From NCBI RefSeq assembly GCF_023156535.1, contig NZ_JALNMH010000011.1:124001-188000 (forward strand): a stretch of 64,000 nt of DNA, given 5' to 3'. The position numbers and the translations under genes were made by a program. Shown one piece after another: positions 17,705 through 27,726 of the stretch (its first letter is position 1; each line of letters begins with the position of its first letter). Source of the stretch: Pseudomarimonas salicorniae (GTDB lineage Bacteria > Pseudomonadota > Gammaproteobacteria > Xanthomonadales > Xanthomonadaceae). Below the pieces are notes generated by a model, which saw only the letters and a list, made by a program, of their open reading frames with translations, did no database searches and was not told the DNA's origin.

Positions 17705-18065
17705 GCGCGCAAAGAAGACTTCCGCAAAATCCGCTTGTAGGAGCCAGCTTGCTGGCGATAGGCGCCCCGGAAGGGACGATCGCCAGCAAGCTGGCTCCTA
17801 CAGCAATGGCGTTGCAAGGTCCGGTTCGCGCCGCAAAGCAGGCCTTGCCGCAGTCAAGTCGTGGGAGTGCCCTTGGGCGCGACCGCGGCGTATCGGATTC
17901 CCCACAGACCGAGGCCAGAGCGCGTCTCGCGGTCGCACTCCCACAGTCGGGCTTTGTTGGGCGTCAGCGAAGCCCCACAGGCTGTTCCTTGGCGGACCGA
18001 TACGGCCGTTCGGACGGTATGCCCGGTGCGGCAAGCCGCACCCTATGCATCTCTTGTTCGCGCCC
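17705..18065. repeat. Composite mobile-like element: modules A, B and C
   Basis: Module A at 17737-17801, linker, module B at 17861-17945, linker, module C at 17976-18047. The outer ends are imperfect inverted repeats (GCGCGCAAAGAAGA at 17705-17718; TCTTGTTCGCGCCC at 18052-18065; 11 of 14 positions agree). Module order is the same as at 53903-54272. The right arm of B is shortened. It occupies the first half of the 810-bp non-coding gap between the acyl-CoA reductase and the phasin. In 18066-18350 I see no gene and no clear structure. Confidence 0.72.
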
Positions 18066-18349
18066 TAGACGCGCATCTGCGTCATCTTCCCAACGAAGCC
18101 GCCGGCAGCGGCGGTCTTGCCCGCGACCACAACGCCTTGGATCTGCCGCGGACCGCGCACGGGCGACCGGCCGTGGACTCGTCCAGCCTTGTCCTGAGGG
18201 GCGCGCTGAGCGCTCCGACACGGAGCATGCCCGGTTCGAGGGCGTGGCGGCAGGGGAGTCCCGTAGGTCGGCGCTAAACGCTGGGCGCGCGGCGCAGTGC
18301 GTGGCCCTGAAGCTGGCGACTCCCGGTACGCGCCGGTTCTTTCCGAGGC

Positions 18350-18425
18350 CGGAAAAGAAGAAGCCCGCCAGTCCGAAAGGCCGTAGGGGAGGGAGCTAAC
18401 GGCATTTCGTGCGGACTGGCGGGCG
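18350..18425 (-). terminator. Long stem-loop terminator of the phasin gene
   Basis: On the minus strand, the 13-base stem GCCCGCCAGTCCG (18412-18424, read in reverse) pairs with CGGACTGGCGGGC (18363-18375) across a loop of about 36 bases that can itself fold, and is followed by TTCTTCTTTTCC. It lies about 40 bases after the phasin stop codon. Confidence 0.75.
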
Positions 18426-18466
18426 TCAAGCTTGGGCGCGCCGTGCGCGCCCGGTTGTAGCGGGGC

Positions 18467-19045
18467 TTACTCGGTAGCGTCCTGGATCGGAGCAGCCGGG
18501 GCGGCGGCGGGCTTGGCCTTCTTGGCAGCCGGCTTGGCAGCCTTGGCCGGAGCGACCTTCTTCACCGACTTCGGCTTGGCCGGGGCAGCCGGCTTGGCGC
18601 TCAGCTTGCGCAGCTCGGCGTTGAGCTGGTCGACGCGCTTGGACAGGCCCTGCAGGTCCTCGCGGGACGGTACGCCAAGGCGGTTCAGGGCGCGCTGCAC
18701 GCGCTCCTCGAACACCTTCTCGAGGCGGTCCCAGGTATCGGAAGCGCGCTCGCGCACCTGGCCGACGTTCTTCTCGACCTTGCCGCGCACCTCGTCCACC
18801 TTGCCGGTGGCGATCTTGCGGGTGTGCTTCTCGAGGTTCTGACCTTCCTTGACCAGGGTCTCGAACAGCTTGGTGCCCTCTTCCTGGGCGCGACCGAAGG
18901 CACCCATGCCGGCCAGCCAGATCTGCTGGGCGGACTCCATGATCGACTTCGACAGACCCTCGGCCTTGGCCTGCAGGTTCACCGACGACTTGCCGGCGCC
19001 CTTGGCGGCCGGCTTGGACTTGGTCTTCGACTTGAGCTTGGCCAT
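18467..19045 (-). CDS. Phasin-family polyhydroxyalkanoate granule-associated protein
   Basis: 192 residues with an AGGAGG site nine bases before the ATG. It has the PhaF/PhaI pattern: short basic N-terminus, IMESAQQIWLAGMGAFGRAQEEGTKLFETLVKEGQNLE, a long amphipathic helix/leucine-zipper region (about 85-140), and a Lys/Ala/Pro-rich C-terminal tail (about 145-185) of the kind by which PhaF binds DNA. Such proteins coat PHA granules and help them segregate with the nucleoid. No PHA synthase gene is present in the window. The upstream region contains CTAG-AATATTCACA-CTAG (19122-19139), where a repeat element begins. Confidence 0.9.
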   Translation of the reverse strand: MAKLKSKTKSKPAAKGAGKSSVNLQAKAEGLSKSIMESAQQIWLAGMGAFGRAQEEGTKLFETLVKEGQNLEKHTRKIATGKVDEVRGKVEKNVGQVRERASDTWDRLEKVFEERVQRALNRLGVPSREDLQGLSKRVDQLNAELRKLSAKPAAPAKPKSVKKVAPAKAAKPAAKKAKPAAAPAAPIQDATE

Positions 19046-19135
19046 GCGTTGTCCCTCCTGATGCGGTGTGTGGGCAGCTCTCGCGGCTGCCGGCGACGTG
19101 GGGCCAGTCTGCGCGTCGCAACTAGAATATTCACA

Positions 19136-19352
19136 CTAGGGAGACGCCGAAGAGCTTCGGCGCCCCGCGCCGGATGTTGTGCAGCCGGCCAGCAAGGCGC
19201 GCGCCTCGCTGCGCTCGCTCACGGTGGCAACGCGCGGCCGGCGTTCGCTCGAAGACTCTCGGGTGGGCGCCCCGGGTTGCGGATCGGCGCGCGCGGCAGG
19301 CGCTGGCGTGCTTGGCAAGCGCCGCCGCGGACTTGCCTTGGGGGCGGGCTAG
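19136..19352. mobile_element. Decayed relative of the 38.5-kb IS5-like foldback element
   Basis: It begins CTAGGGAGACGCC and then carries GCCCCGCGCCGG and TTGTGCAGCCGGCCAGCAAG, GGCGCGC, matching the reverse complement of the right end of the 38489-38760 element. It ends at a second CTAG (19349-19352). The terminal repeat is degraded on the right. The final CTAG contains the stop codon of the patatin gene. No coding sequence was recognised. Confidence 0.55.
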
Positions 19353-20602
19353 CCGCGCATGCGGCGCCGGCGGCCACGCTGACGCGAGGAGACAAGGGTC
19401 TCGACGTCGTCCAGGGCGCGGCGCAGCCGGGCAGTCGTGTTCGTATGCCGGCGGCGCTGCTGGGTCAGGCTGTCGAACGCGCCGCGCTGTTCGTCATCGA
19501 GCACCTCGTCGCGGAAGCGCAGCCCGTGCCGCGCAAGGATCGGCGCCAGCTGGGCCCGTCGCGCCCTGAGGTCGGACAGGGTCGCCCGGTAGGCGTGGTC
19601 GCAGACGCGGCGCCGGGACTTGTAGCTGAAGACGCTGGTGAAGAACATCTCGGCGTCGTCGGGATTCGGCTCCAGCAGCAGCTGGTCGACTTCGCGGTAC
19701 TGGTGGGCGTACTTGGCCATACCGACCTGGACCCGCGACTGCAGCAGGGTGCGGAAGGTCTGCGAGAGCACCACCGGCAGGCCGCCTTCGACCAGGCTTT
19801 CCGGATGCTTGCCGTGGGCGCGGGCCATGCTGGCATCGAAGGGCACCAGCGGATTGAGCCCGATCAGCAGGTCGACGCCTTCCTCCAGTGCGATCGAGGC
19901 ATGCATGGTACGGCGCAGGGCCCCGTCAACGAATTGCCGGTTGCGGATCGGCACCGGCGGGTAGAGGCCTGGCAGCGCGGCGCTGGCCTGCACCGCACGC
20001 GAGATCGGCACGTCATCCCAGCCATGCTCGCCGAAGCGCACCGCTTCGCCGTTGTCGAGGTCGACCGCGACAACGCGCAGCTTGCGGCGCAGCTCGCGGA
20101 AATCGTTGGTCCGGCCGTGCCGGGAGAAGGCGTCGGCGAGGAAGCGGCCGATCTCGTCGTTGTCGAACAGGCCGGCCGGAACCAGGGCGCCCAGGCGGGA
20201 CAGCGCCGCATTGAGGTTCGCGCTGCCCGGGTCGAGCAGGATGTCGCGCCACCAGCGGACCAGATGGCGCGGGAAGGACAGCGCCCGCCTCGCGTACTCC
20301 CAGAACGCCGGGCGCACGAACGCATCGGGGTGGAACTGGGCGTCGTCGCGATCGCCGGTGATGAACACCCGGGTCATTGCCGCGGTGTCCATCCGATTGG
20401 CAAGGCCCGAGGCGAGGAAGGCGCCTGAGCTGACACCGACATATACGTCGAGGCTGGTCAGGTCGAGGCCCTCGATGGCCTCCTCCAGGGCGCGCAGTGT
20501 GCCCAGTTCGTACATTCCGCCGATGGGTCCGCCGCCCGCGATGGCAAGACCAATGCGCCGGCTGCTGGGCTGGCGTGTTCGGGCGGCTTGAATCTGCAGC
20601 AT
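19349..20602 (-). CDS. Patatin-like phospholipase
   Basis: 417 residues from the ATG at 20602. Upstream in-frame ATGs at 20632 and 20785 exist and none has a good ribosome site, so the start is uncertain. The glycine-rich oxyanion loop GGGPIGG (23-29), nucleophile elbow GVSSG (Ser58) and the DGA motif (QFVDGALRRT) are all present, so the Ser-Asp dyad should work. The C-terminus is Arg-rich. Family enzymes release fatty acids from phospholipids or storage lipids. Lying near the phasin and acyl-CoA reductase, it may act on stored lipid, though that is only contextual. Its stop codon sits in the CTAG that borders a repeat element. Confidence 0.88.
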   Translation of the reverse strand: MLQIQAARTRQPSSRRIGLAIAGGGPIGGMYELGTLRALEEAIEGLDLTSLDVYVGVSSGAFLASGLANRMDTAAMTRVFITGDRDDAQFHPDAFVRPAFWEYARRALSFPRHLVRWWRDILLDPGSANLNAALSRLGALVPAGLFDNDEIGRFLADAFSRHGRTNDFRELRRKLRVVAVDLDNGEAVRFGEHGWDDVPISRAVQASAALPGLYPPVPIRNRQFVDGALRRTMHASIALEEGVDLLIGLNPLVPFDASMARAHGKHPESLVEGGLPVVLSQTFRTLLQSRVQVGMAKYAHQYREVDQLLLEPNPDDAEMFFTSVFSYKSRRRVCDHAYRATLSDLRARRAQLAPILARHGLRFRDEVLDDEQRGAFDSLTQQRRRHTNTTARLRRALDDVETLVSSRQRGRRRRMRG

Positions 20603-20973
20603 CGGACACCGGGAGAGCGGGGGGTCCGGCATTGTAGCCGCGCACTCGGGGTGGGCAAGGCGTGAATTCCGGGTGGTGGGCATTCCAGGCGGGTATTCCG
20701 GGCGAACCCAAGGGATTTTCCCTACCGGGGAGTGCCGCTCGTGCGCGTTGCTGAGCAAGTGGTTGCCCCGAAAGGGAAAAAACACTCCATTTCGACGCTT
20801 ACTCGGACACTAGGATCTTTCTTAGCCGCTCGTTTCCCTGTGTCTAGGGAATTCCCCCAGTGTGGGGTTCTCGAATAGGAATAGCATGTGGATTCACCGA
20901 GCGGCAACGAATCGCTCGGGGGCTCCGGACCCGGAGCGACATCTGCCCTAAAGCGAAAACAGGAGGAGGGATC
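20603..20973. other. Divergent non-coding region, patatin / AP2 gene
   Basis: About 370 bases less GC-rich than the surroundings, with a GGGAATTCCC palindrome near 20849. It presumably holds promoters for both flanking genes and possibly an N-terminal extension of the patatin. I could not fix a promoter with confidence. Confidence 0.4.
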
Positions 20974-21519
20974 ATGGCCCGTTCAAAACCCACTGGAGCA
21001 TCCCGCGTAGATCGCCCCGCCAACGGCGCGGTCGGCTGGCTGATGCGCATCCGTCGCGGCGACACCTTCATCCAGGAGTTCTTCTCGGACGCCGCCTATG
21101 GTGGCAAGCGCGCCTCGCAGCGCGCTGCGCGCGACCGCTACTCCGAGCTGGCTGCCACGCTGCCGCCGCCGAAAACCTCGGAAGGCGCGATGAGCGTCCG
21201 CAACAGCAGCGGCGTGGTCGGCGTGCGCCTGGCCCGTGAGGGCACCGACGCGGCGGGCGAGCCGCGTGAATCCTACGTCGCCTCGTGGCGCGAGAACGGC
21301 CGTGACCGTACCGTCCGCTTCTCCTGCTCGGCCTTCGGCAAGCGCAAGGCCTTCCAGCTGGCCTGCCTGGCGCGCGAACTGCGCACCACCGATCGTGAAG
21401 TGCTGATGGCCAAGCTGGCCGAGAACCGCAAGGCCGGCAAGTCGGCGGCGGGCAAGAAGGCTGCGCCGAAGAAGGCGGCCAAGAAAGCGGCTGCCAAGAA
21501 AACGGCCAAGCGCAAGTAA
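20974..21519 (+). CDS. AP2-like domain protein with Lys/Ala-rich tail
   Basis: 181 residues. The ATG at 20974 follows a strong AGGAGGAGGG. The N-terminal part contains GWLMRIRRGDTFIQEFFSDAAYGG...RDRYSELAATLP. The middle (about 75-125) reads SGVVGVRL...ESYVASWRENGRDRTVRFSCSAFGKRKAFQLACLAR, which resembles the three-stranded AP2/ERF-like DNA-binding fold known from plant factors and phage or integrase proteins. The C-terminal 35 residues are almost only Lys and Ala. It is probably a small DNA-binding, nucleoid-type or regulatory protein; no target can be named. A hairpin follows the stop codon. Confidence 0.7.
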   Translation: MARSKPTGASRVDRPANGAVGWLMRIRRGDTFIQEFFSDAAYGGKRASQRAARDRYSELAATLPPPKTSEGAMSVRNSSGVVGVRLAREGTDAAGEPRESYVASWRENGRDRTVRFSCSAFGKRKAFQLACLARELRTTDREVLMAKLAENRKAGKSAAGKKAAPKKAAKKAAAKKTAKRK

Positions 21520-21533
21520 GTCAGTCCAGGACG

Positions 21534-21559
21534 GCGGGTGCCGCGAAGGCGGCGCCCGC
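21534..21559 (+). terminator. Hairpin after the AP2-domain gene
   Basis: An 11-bp stem with loop GAAG (GCGGGTGCCGC / GCGGCGCCCGC) starting about 15 bases after the stop codon. There is no T-run, so it may stabilise the 3' end rather than terminate. The rest of the gap to 21783 is GC-rich intergenic sequence with no gene I can support. Confidence 0.5.
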
Positions 21560-21783
21560 GCGGTCCGGCGCAAGGCCGGGCCGAGCCAGTGCAGGGCGTT
21601 CTCCTCGGTCTGCGCCGCCGATGCTGCGTTGTTCGGCCGCTGCGCAGCAGCGCGGGCTTTGCCCGCTACGCCTTCGCTGCGCTCGGTCGGCTTCGCCAAA
21701 GCGCTGCAATGCCTCCTTCTCGCGCCTTGCCTCGACGACGCATCCGCGTCGCGACTTCAACAACGCACTTCCGGGACAGGACA

Positions 21784-22272
21784 CTAGAGCCGGCTGACCT
21801 TCCAGTCCTGCATACGTCCGTCGCGATAGGGCATCACGCCATGGAAGGGCCGCGGGTCGCCGTCGAAGACCAGCGGCAGGAACCGCCGGTCACCCTCCCA
21901 CAGATTCAGCCGCTCGATGTCCTCGATGGGCACCCATTCGAGATCGCCCTCGGCATTGCGCGCGGGCGGCTCGCCCTTGAACCCGTCGATCAGGAAGATG
22001 AAGCCGAACCAGTCCTCGCCCTGCTTGCCGAAGCCGGGCCAGCTGAGGGTGCCGCGCAGCTGCAGCGAGATGACCTCGATACCGGCCTCCTCGTGAAGCT
22101 CGCGGCGCATGCCTGCGGCAACGTCCTCGTTGGCCTCCAGCTTGCCGCCCAGCCCGTTGTACTTGCCGAGGTGGGCGTCGTCGGCGCGTGCATTGCGGTG
22201 GACCAGCAGTACGCGGCTGCGATCGGGCGAGAGGACATAGCCCAGGGTGGCGAGGATCGGGGTGTAGGGCAT
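21784..22272 (-). CDS. Nudix hydrolase, MutT/8-oxo-dGTP diphosphatase type
   Basis: 162 residues. The Nudix box is complete: Gly43, Glu49, then R57-E-L-H-E-E-A-G64. The segment HLGKYNGLGGKLE before it is typical of 8-oxo-(d)GTP diphosphatases with the NGxGGKxE pattern. It would clean the nucleotide pool of oxidised purines. It sits 22 bases downstream of uup in the same direction and is probably co-transcribed. The substrate is inferred from family pattern only. Confidence 0.87.
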   Translation of the reverse strand: MPYTPILATLGYVLSPDRSRVLLVHRNARADDAHLGKYNGLGGKLEANEDVAAGMRRELHEEAGIEVISLQLRGTLSWPGFGKQGEDWFGFIFLIDGFKGEPPARNAEGDLEWVPIEDIERLNLWEGDRRFLPLVFDGDPRPFHGVMPYRDGRMQDWKVSRL

Positions 22273-22294
22273 CGGGGCCTCCTTGTCCGGGTGA

Positions 22295-24193
<1,899 letters not shown>

Positions 24194-24440
24194 GGCGAGC
24201 CTTGGGTCCGGGGCGCGCATCCTACCGGAAGCCGCACGCCGCGGGCTTTTCTTTTGGTGAAGGGTTGGGTTATCGTGCGGGCGCTTTATTTGCCAGTCAC
24301 ACTACATCGTGACGGATGCGCGGTGAGTCAGCAGATCTGCCGCAGTTGATCGCGTCCCAATGGGGTCCTAGCAGAAAAGCGTCGACGGGCTTAGGGAGCC
24401 CGCCGTCTAAAACTCTCACCACGTTCCAGGAGCAATCATC

Positions 24441-24650
24441 ATGTCGGATCGTCAGATCGGTACGGTCAAGTGGTTCAACGACGCCAAGGGGTTTGGCTTC
24501 ATCAGCCGTGAGAACGGCGAAGACGTGTTTGTCCACTTTCGTGCCATCCAGGGCACCGGCTTCCGTTCGCTGCAGGAAGGCCAGAAGGTCAGCTTCGTGG
24601 TGACCAAGGGCCAGAAGGGCCTGCAGGCCGATCAGGTCCAGGCGGTCTGA
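24441..24650 (+). CDS. Cold-shock domain protein (copy 1)
   Basis: 69 residues with intact RNP1 (KGFGFIS) and RNP2 (DVFVHF). It differs from the copy at 53598 at only five positions. The ATG has AGGAG upstream. The leader from 24194 to the start is nearly 250 bases, consistent with the long regulated 5' UTRs of csp mRNAs. An RNA chaperone of CspA type. Two hairpins including a strong terminator follow. Confidence 0.95.
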   Translation: MSDRQIGTVKWFNDAKGFGFISRENGEDVFVHFRAIQGTGFRSLQEGQKVSFVVTKGQKGLQADQVQAV

Positions 24651-24658
24651 TCCGCCGC

Positions 24659-24718
24659 AGCGGACGGTTCGCCGTCCGCGCGGAGAGAACCCCGGGCGTT
24701 CGCGTCCGGGGTTTTTTT
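24659..24718 (+). terminator. Double hairpin and terminator after cold-shock copy 1
   Basis: First hairpin: GCGGACGG-TTCG-CCGTCCGC at 24660-24679, a UUCG tetraloop stem. Second: ACCCCGGGCG-TTCG-CGTCCGGGGT at about 24689-24712, followed by seven T. Confidence 0.92.
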
Positions 24719-24761
24719 GTGCCCGGCGAAAGGGCGTGGCGTGCGTGCGGGCGGGCGACTC

Positions 24762-24937
24762 AGGCGCGAAGGTCGCTTTCATCTCGGCCCTCGAACGCCC
24801 GCGCCTTCTGTGCGAGCGTCCTCGGGCGCGACCTTGGAGATCCGCACTGGCCGCGGTCTGTGGTGATTCTGTAGCGTTGCGGTCGCGGGCAAGCCCCCTC
24901 CCGCAATTGGACCGTGGCGAAGGCGAACGCTGCGCCC
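24762..24937. repeat. Element with terminal inverted repeats carrying only module B
   Basis: Left end AGGCGCGAAGGTCGCTTTC (24762-24780); right end GGCGAAGGCGAACGCTGCGC and two more bases (24916-24937), which reads GGGCGCAGCGTTCGCC on the other strand. Inside is an eroded module B (24811-24905) with the same GGCCGCGGTCTGTGGTGA core seen at 14.3 kb. It starts 45 bases past the cold-shock terminator. Confidence 0.6.
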
Positions 24938-25047
24938 TTCTCGCACCTGTCCCGGCATCGGGCGGCGCCCCGCGCTTGCCCGCGCCGGTCACGTTTGACA
25001 GCCTTGCCCGGTCTTGGGGTGGGCTTGGGAATCGAGGAGAGGGTGCG

Positions 25048-25755
25048 TTGAGCGAGCGAGGGGCCACACCCGCCTGGGTGGTTGCGCTGGGCGAGGGCAC
25101 GCGCGAGGAGTGGCCGCTGCTGGTGGCGGGCATGCTGCTCGTCGGCATGACCCTGCTCGGCCTGGGCATCGCCGGCCTGTTGCCGGAGGAGGGGCTGGCC
25201 GGCTTCGTCGGCTGCTTCCTGCTGGTATACGCCGCACTGATGCTGCTCCAGCATCCGCGTTCGCAACTGCTGGGCGATGGTGTGCGCAAGCGGCTGAGGT
25301 CCTCGATTGCCCAAAGTGGCCAGGGCTTCTACGGCCTGCTCTGCCTGGGTCGCTTCATCCAGCTGGAGGTCCACGACCTGCTTGAGGCCCTGGGCGAGTT
25401 CGAACTGGGCGGTCAGCTGCTGCGCTCGCTGCTGCAGGACTGGCTGATCGGCTTCAGCATGGAGTCGCTGATGAACTTCGTGCAGTCCGTGATCTGGCCG
25501 GTCTTCATGTTCTCCAGCCACGGTATGTTCAAGGCCGGCCTGGTGCTGGCCGCACTGTGGGGGCTGTATCGCTTCGGCGGCTGGCTGTTCCCGGCCATGC
25601 AGCGCGAGATCGAGGCCGCGGAGGAGGACGAGGACGACGACACGGACAGTGGCAAGAAGCGGAGCAGGAAGCGCGCCAAGCGCGCCCGCACGCAGGGTGC
25701 GGGGTCCAGCCCAGCCTCGCCCCCCCCAACGCCGCCGCCTCCGCCGCCCGCCTGA
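25048..25755 (+). CDS. Membrane protein of unknown function
   Basis: 235 residues from a TTG at 25048 preceded by GAGGAGAGGG; the frame is open further upstream, but there it runs through a repeat element. Two adjacent hydrophobic segments (about 25-67), an amphipathic central part (GQGFYGLLCLGRFIQLEVHDLLEAL), one or two further hydrophobic segments (about 155-190), then an acidic patch (EEDEDDDTDS), a Lys/Arg-rich stretch and a Ser/Pro tail ending in a run of prolines. I do not recognise the family. It converges on the flavodoxin gene with 13 bases between. Confidence 0.6.
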   Translation: MSERGATPAWVVALGEGTREEWPLLVAGMLLVGMTLLGLGIAGLLPEEGLAGFVGCFLLVYAALMLLQHPRSQLLGDGVRKRLRSSIAQSGQGFYGLLCLGRFIQLEVHDLLEALGEFELGGQLLRSLLQDWLIGFSMESLMNFVQSVIWPVFMFSSHGMFKAGLVLAALWGLYRFGGWLFPAMQREIEAAEEDEDDDTDSGKKRSRKRAKRARTQGAGSSPASPPPTPPPPPPA

Positions 25756-25768
25756 CGTCGGTCTCGAC

Positions 25769-26269
25769 TCAGAAGATCCCCATCGCCAGTCCCTCGGCCA
25801 GGGCCCGGCCCAATTCCTCGCAGCTTGCGCGCTGCTCGGCGGTGAGTTGCTTGGGCGCGAGGATCGCCTCGGGCGTCTGTGCGTGCATCATCAGTCGGAT
25901 CGGTTCGGCGACGCGGCGCCAGCGCAGGCCGAGGGCGATGCGGTCGAGCTGACGCTGCGCACCCTCGCCATCGCTGCCGGCGCAGATGATGCTCGCGAAG
26001 GGCAGACCCTCGCCACGCCCGAGCAGGCCGTAGTAGCTGCGGTCGAAGAAGTCCTTGATCCGGCCGCTGAGGGCGGCAAGGTTCTCGGCGGCGACCACCA
26101 CGACCGCCGAGCAGGCCAGTGCCGCGGCGGCATCGGCCTGGTCGGCGTGAAGCAGGTTCACTTCGATCTCGCCTGCCTGCCGCGCTGCTTCGGCCACCGC
26201 CCGCGCGGCCTGCTCACAGGCGCCGGTCTGGCTGTGCCAGACGATCAGCAGCGCTGGCTTGGCGGACAT
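25769..26269 (-). CDS. Flavodoxin-like / NAD(P)H-dependent FMN reductase family protein
   Basis: 166 residues. The N-terminal strand and phosphate loop LLIVWHSQTGACEQAARAV is of flavodoxin type, and AAENLAALSGRIKDFFDRSYYGLLG matches the flavin-reductase family that clamps FMN against an aromatic pair. Probably a cytosolic FMN-dependent oxidoreductase. The partner and substrate are unknown. It lies 36 bases downstream of the M24 peptidase gene and may be in its transcript. Confidence 0.75.
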   Translation of the reverse strand: MSAKPALLIVWHSQTGACEQAARAVAEAARQAGEIEVNLLHADQADAAAALACSAVVVVAAENLAALSGRIKDFFDRSYYGLLGRGEGLPFASIICAGSDGEGAQRQLDRIALGLRWRRVAEPIRLMMHAQTPEAILAPKQLTAEQRASCEELGRALAEGLAMGIF

Positions 26270-26305
26270 CTCTGGTCGAGCCCGGATGCGCAGCGAGCGG
26301 GCCCG

Positions 26306-27655
26306 TCAGCGCACGACATGCCAGTGGGTCTGCCGCCCGGCGAGATAGTGGACGGTCGTTCCGTCGAAGAGCGCGCTCTGCTCCAGTTTGATCTGTACGA
26401 ACTGGCCGTCCCACTCCTGCAGCGCCACGCGTACATTGCCCTCGATGGCGTAGCCGGTATCCGCATATAGCGGCCAGTCGCCCTGGCCAGCGGTGGGTCC
26501 CTGGTTGTCCCACATTCCGATGGTCGGCCCCGGAGCATGGCCGAAGAATCCGAGCGGATGGGTGTAGGTGGTGCTGGCGATTCCGGCCTTGCCGGCGGCC
26601 TCACGCGTTGCGGCGAGGATCGCGTTGCCGCTGCGGCCGGTCCGGAACTCCGCGGTCAACAGGTCCTGCCAGCGATTGCCCTCGGCCAGCGCCGAGCGCA
26701 GGCCCGCCGGCACCGCCGACTCGCCCATGCGCAGCACGTAGCCCATCTCCTGCGTATCCGTGCAGAGTTTGAGATAGCAGATGCCGACGTCCGTGTGGAG
26801 GACATCACCGCGTTGGATGATGCCGGACTCTCCGCAGAAGTCGGCGTCTTGCGCGCACTCTCCGCCGGCTCGCTGCAGGTTCACGTTGGGCATGAACCAG
26901 GGGCGCAGGCCAAGGGCCTCGAAGCGCTGGCGGATGTACCAGGCGACATCGTCGGTGTGCGTCGCCCCCGGCGTGATCACCCGGTTGGAGAAGGCCTCGG
27001 CGATCACCCCGCGGGCGAGGGCGACGATCTGCGGATAGAGCTGCCGTTCGCTGGCGCTTCGCGTCTCCAGCCAGCGCACCACCAGGCGTTCCGCCGGAAC
27101 GATGCGGGCGTGCAGGCGCTCGGGCAGGGCGCGAAGGAGCTGCTGATGCAGGCCATGGCTCAGCCCGTCGGCCACCGCCCAGTCGGTGGAGACGTTGATG
27201 CCGATGCGCGCCGGGTCACGTTCTTCGATCAGCTCGGCCAGGGCCTTCCATTGCGCCTCGAGATCGCCGCCCGACCAGCCGGTGTCGTAGGGCTCACCCA
27301 GCGGATACCGGTTCACCGACAGGCGATCCACGCTGCCGTCGGCCTTGCGATGGAAAACCAGCATCGTGGTGCGCCGCGCGGCGAAGCTGGGCTGCGGGAC
27401 CAGGCTGAAGTAGACCGGGTCCTCGTTGTACTCGCGGGCAATGAGCAGCCAGAGATCGATTTCCGTCTCGGCCATCAGCCGGGGCAGGAGGGTGTCCAGG
27501 CGCTCGCGCAGGATGCGGTTCTCGACGGCCACGCGCTCGCGCGGCGCCAGCACGGCGAACTCGTCCGCCGTGCGGATCTCCATCGCCCCCGCGCCGGGCA
27601 GTGCGAGGCTGGCCGCGAGGCCGAGAAGGAGGCGGGCAATTGGTCGTGCCGTCAT
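26306..27655 (-). CDS. Exported M24-family (Xaa-Pro / methionine aminopeptidase fold) peptidase
   Basis: 449 residues from the ATG at 27655 (GGAG upstream), with a signal peptide of about 25 residues (MTARPIARLLLGLAASLALPGAGA). The creatinase-like N-domain runs to about 215. The pita-bread domain carries metal ligands in HTDVGICY, in HPLGFFGHAPGP, and the two glutamates in YAIEGNVRVALQE and KLEQSALF. It therefore looks like an active periplasmic metallo-aminopeptidase or prolidase. It follows an exported leucyl aminopeptidase by 71 bases, suggesting joint breakdown of peptides outside the cytoplasm. Confidence 0.85.
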   Translation of the reverse strand: MTARPIARLLLGLAASLALPGAGAMEIRTADEFAVLAPRERVAVENRILRERLDTLLPRLMAETEIDLWLLIAREYNEDPVYFSLVPQPSFAARRTTMLVFHRKADGSVDRLSVNRYPLGEPYDTGWSGGDLEAQWKALAELIEERDPARIGINVSTDWAVADGLSHGLHQQLLRALPERLHARIVPAERLVVRWLETRSASERQLYPQIVALARGVIAEAFSNRVITPGATHTDDVAWYIRQRFEALGLRPWFMPNVNLQRAGGECAQDADFCGESGIIQRGDVLHTDVGICYLKLCTDTQEMGYVLRMGESAVPAGLRSALAEGNRWQDLLTAEFRTGRSGNAILAATREAAGKAGIASTTYTHPLGFFGHAPGPTIGMWDNQGPTAGQGDWPLYADTGYAIEGNVRVALQEWDGQFVQIKLEQSALFDGTTVHYLAGRQTHWHVVR

Positions 27656-27726
27656 GCGGGGTGTCTCCGAGGGGATGGGGCCGTGCGCAGGATAGCCCTG
27701 CCGCGCTGGATCGCCGAACGGCCGAC

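Noticed and set aside
15597-17789. 730-codon open frame antisense to the acyl-CoA reductase
   Set aside because: Low-complexity translation, and the opposite strand holds two complete Rossmann domains with active sites.
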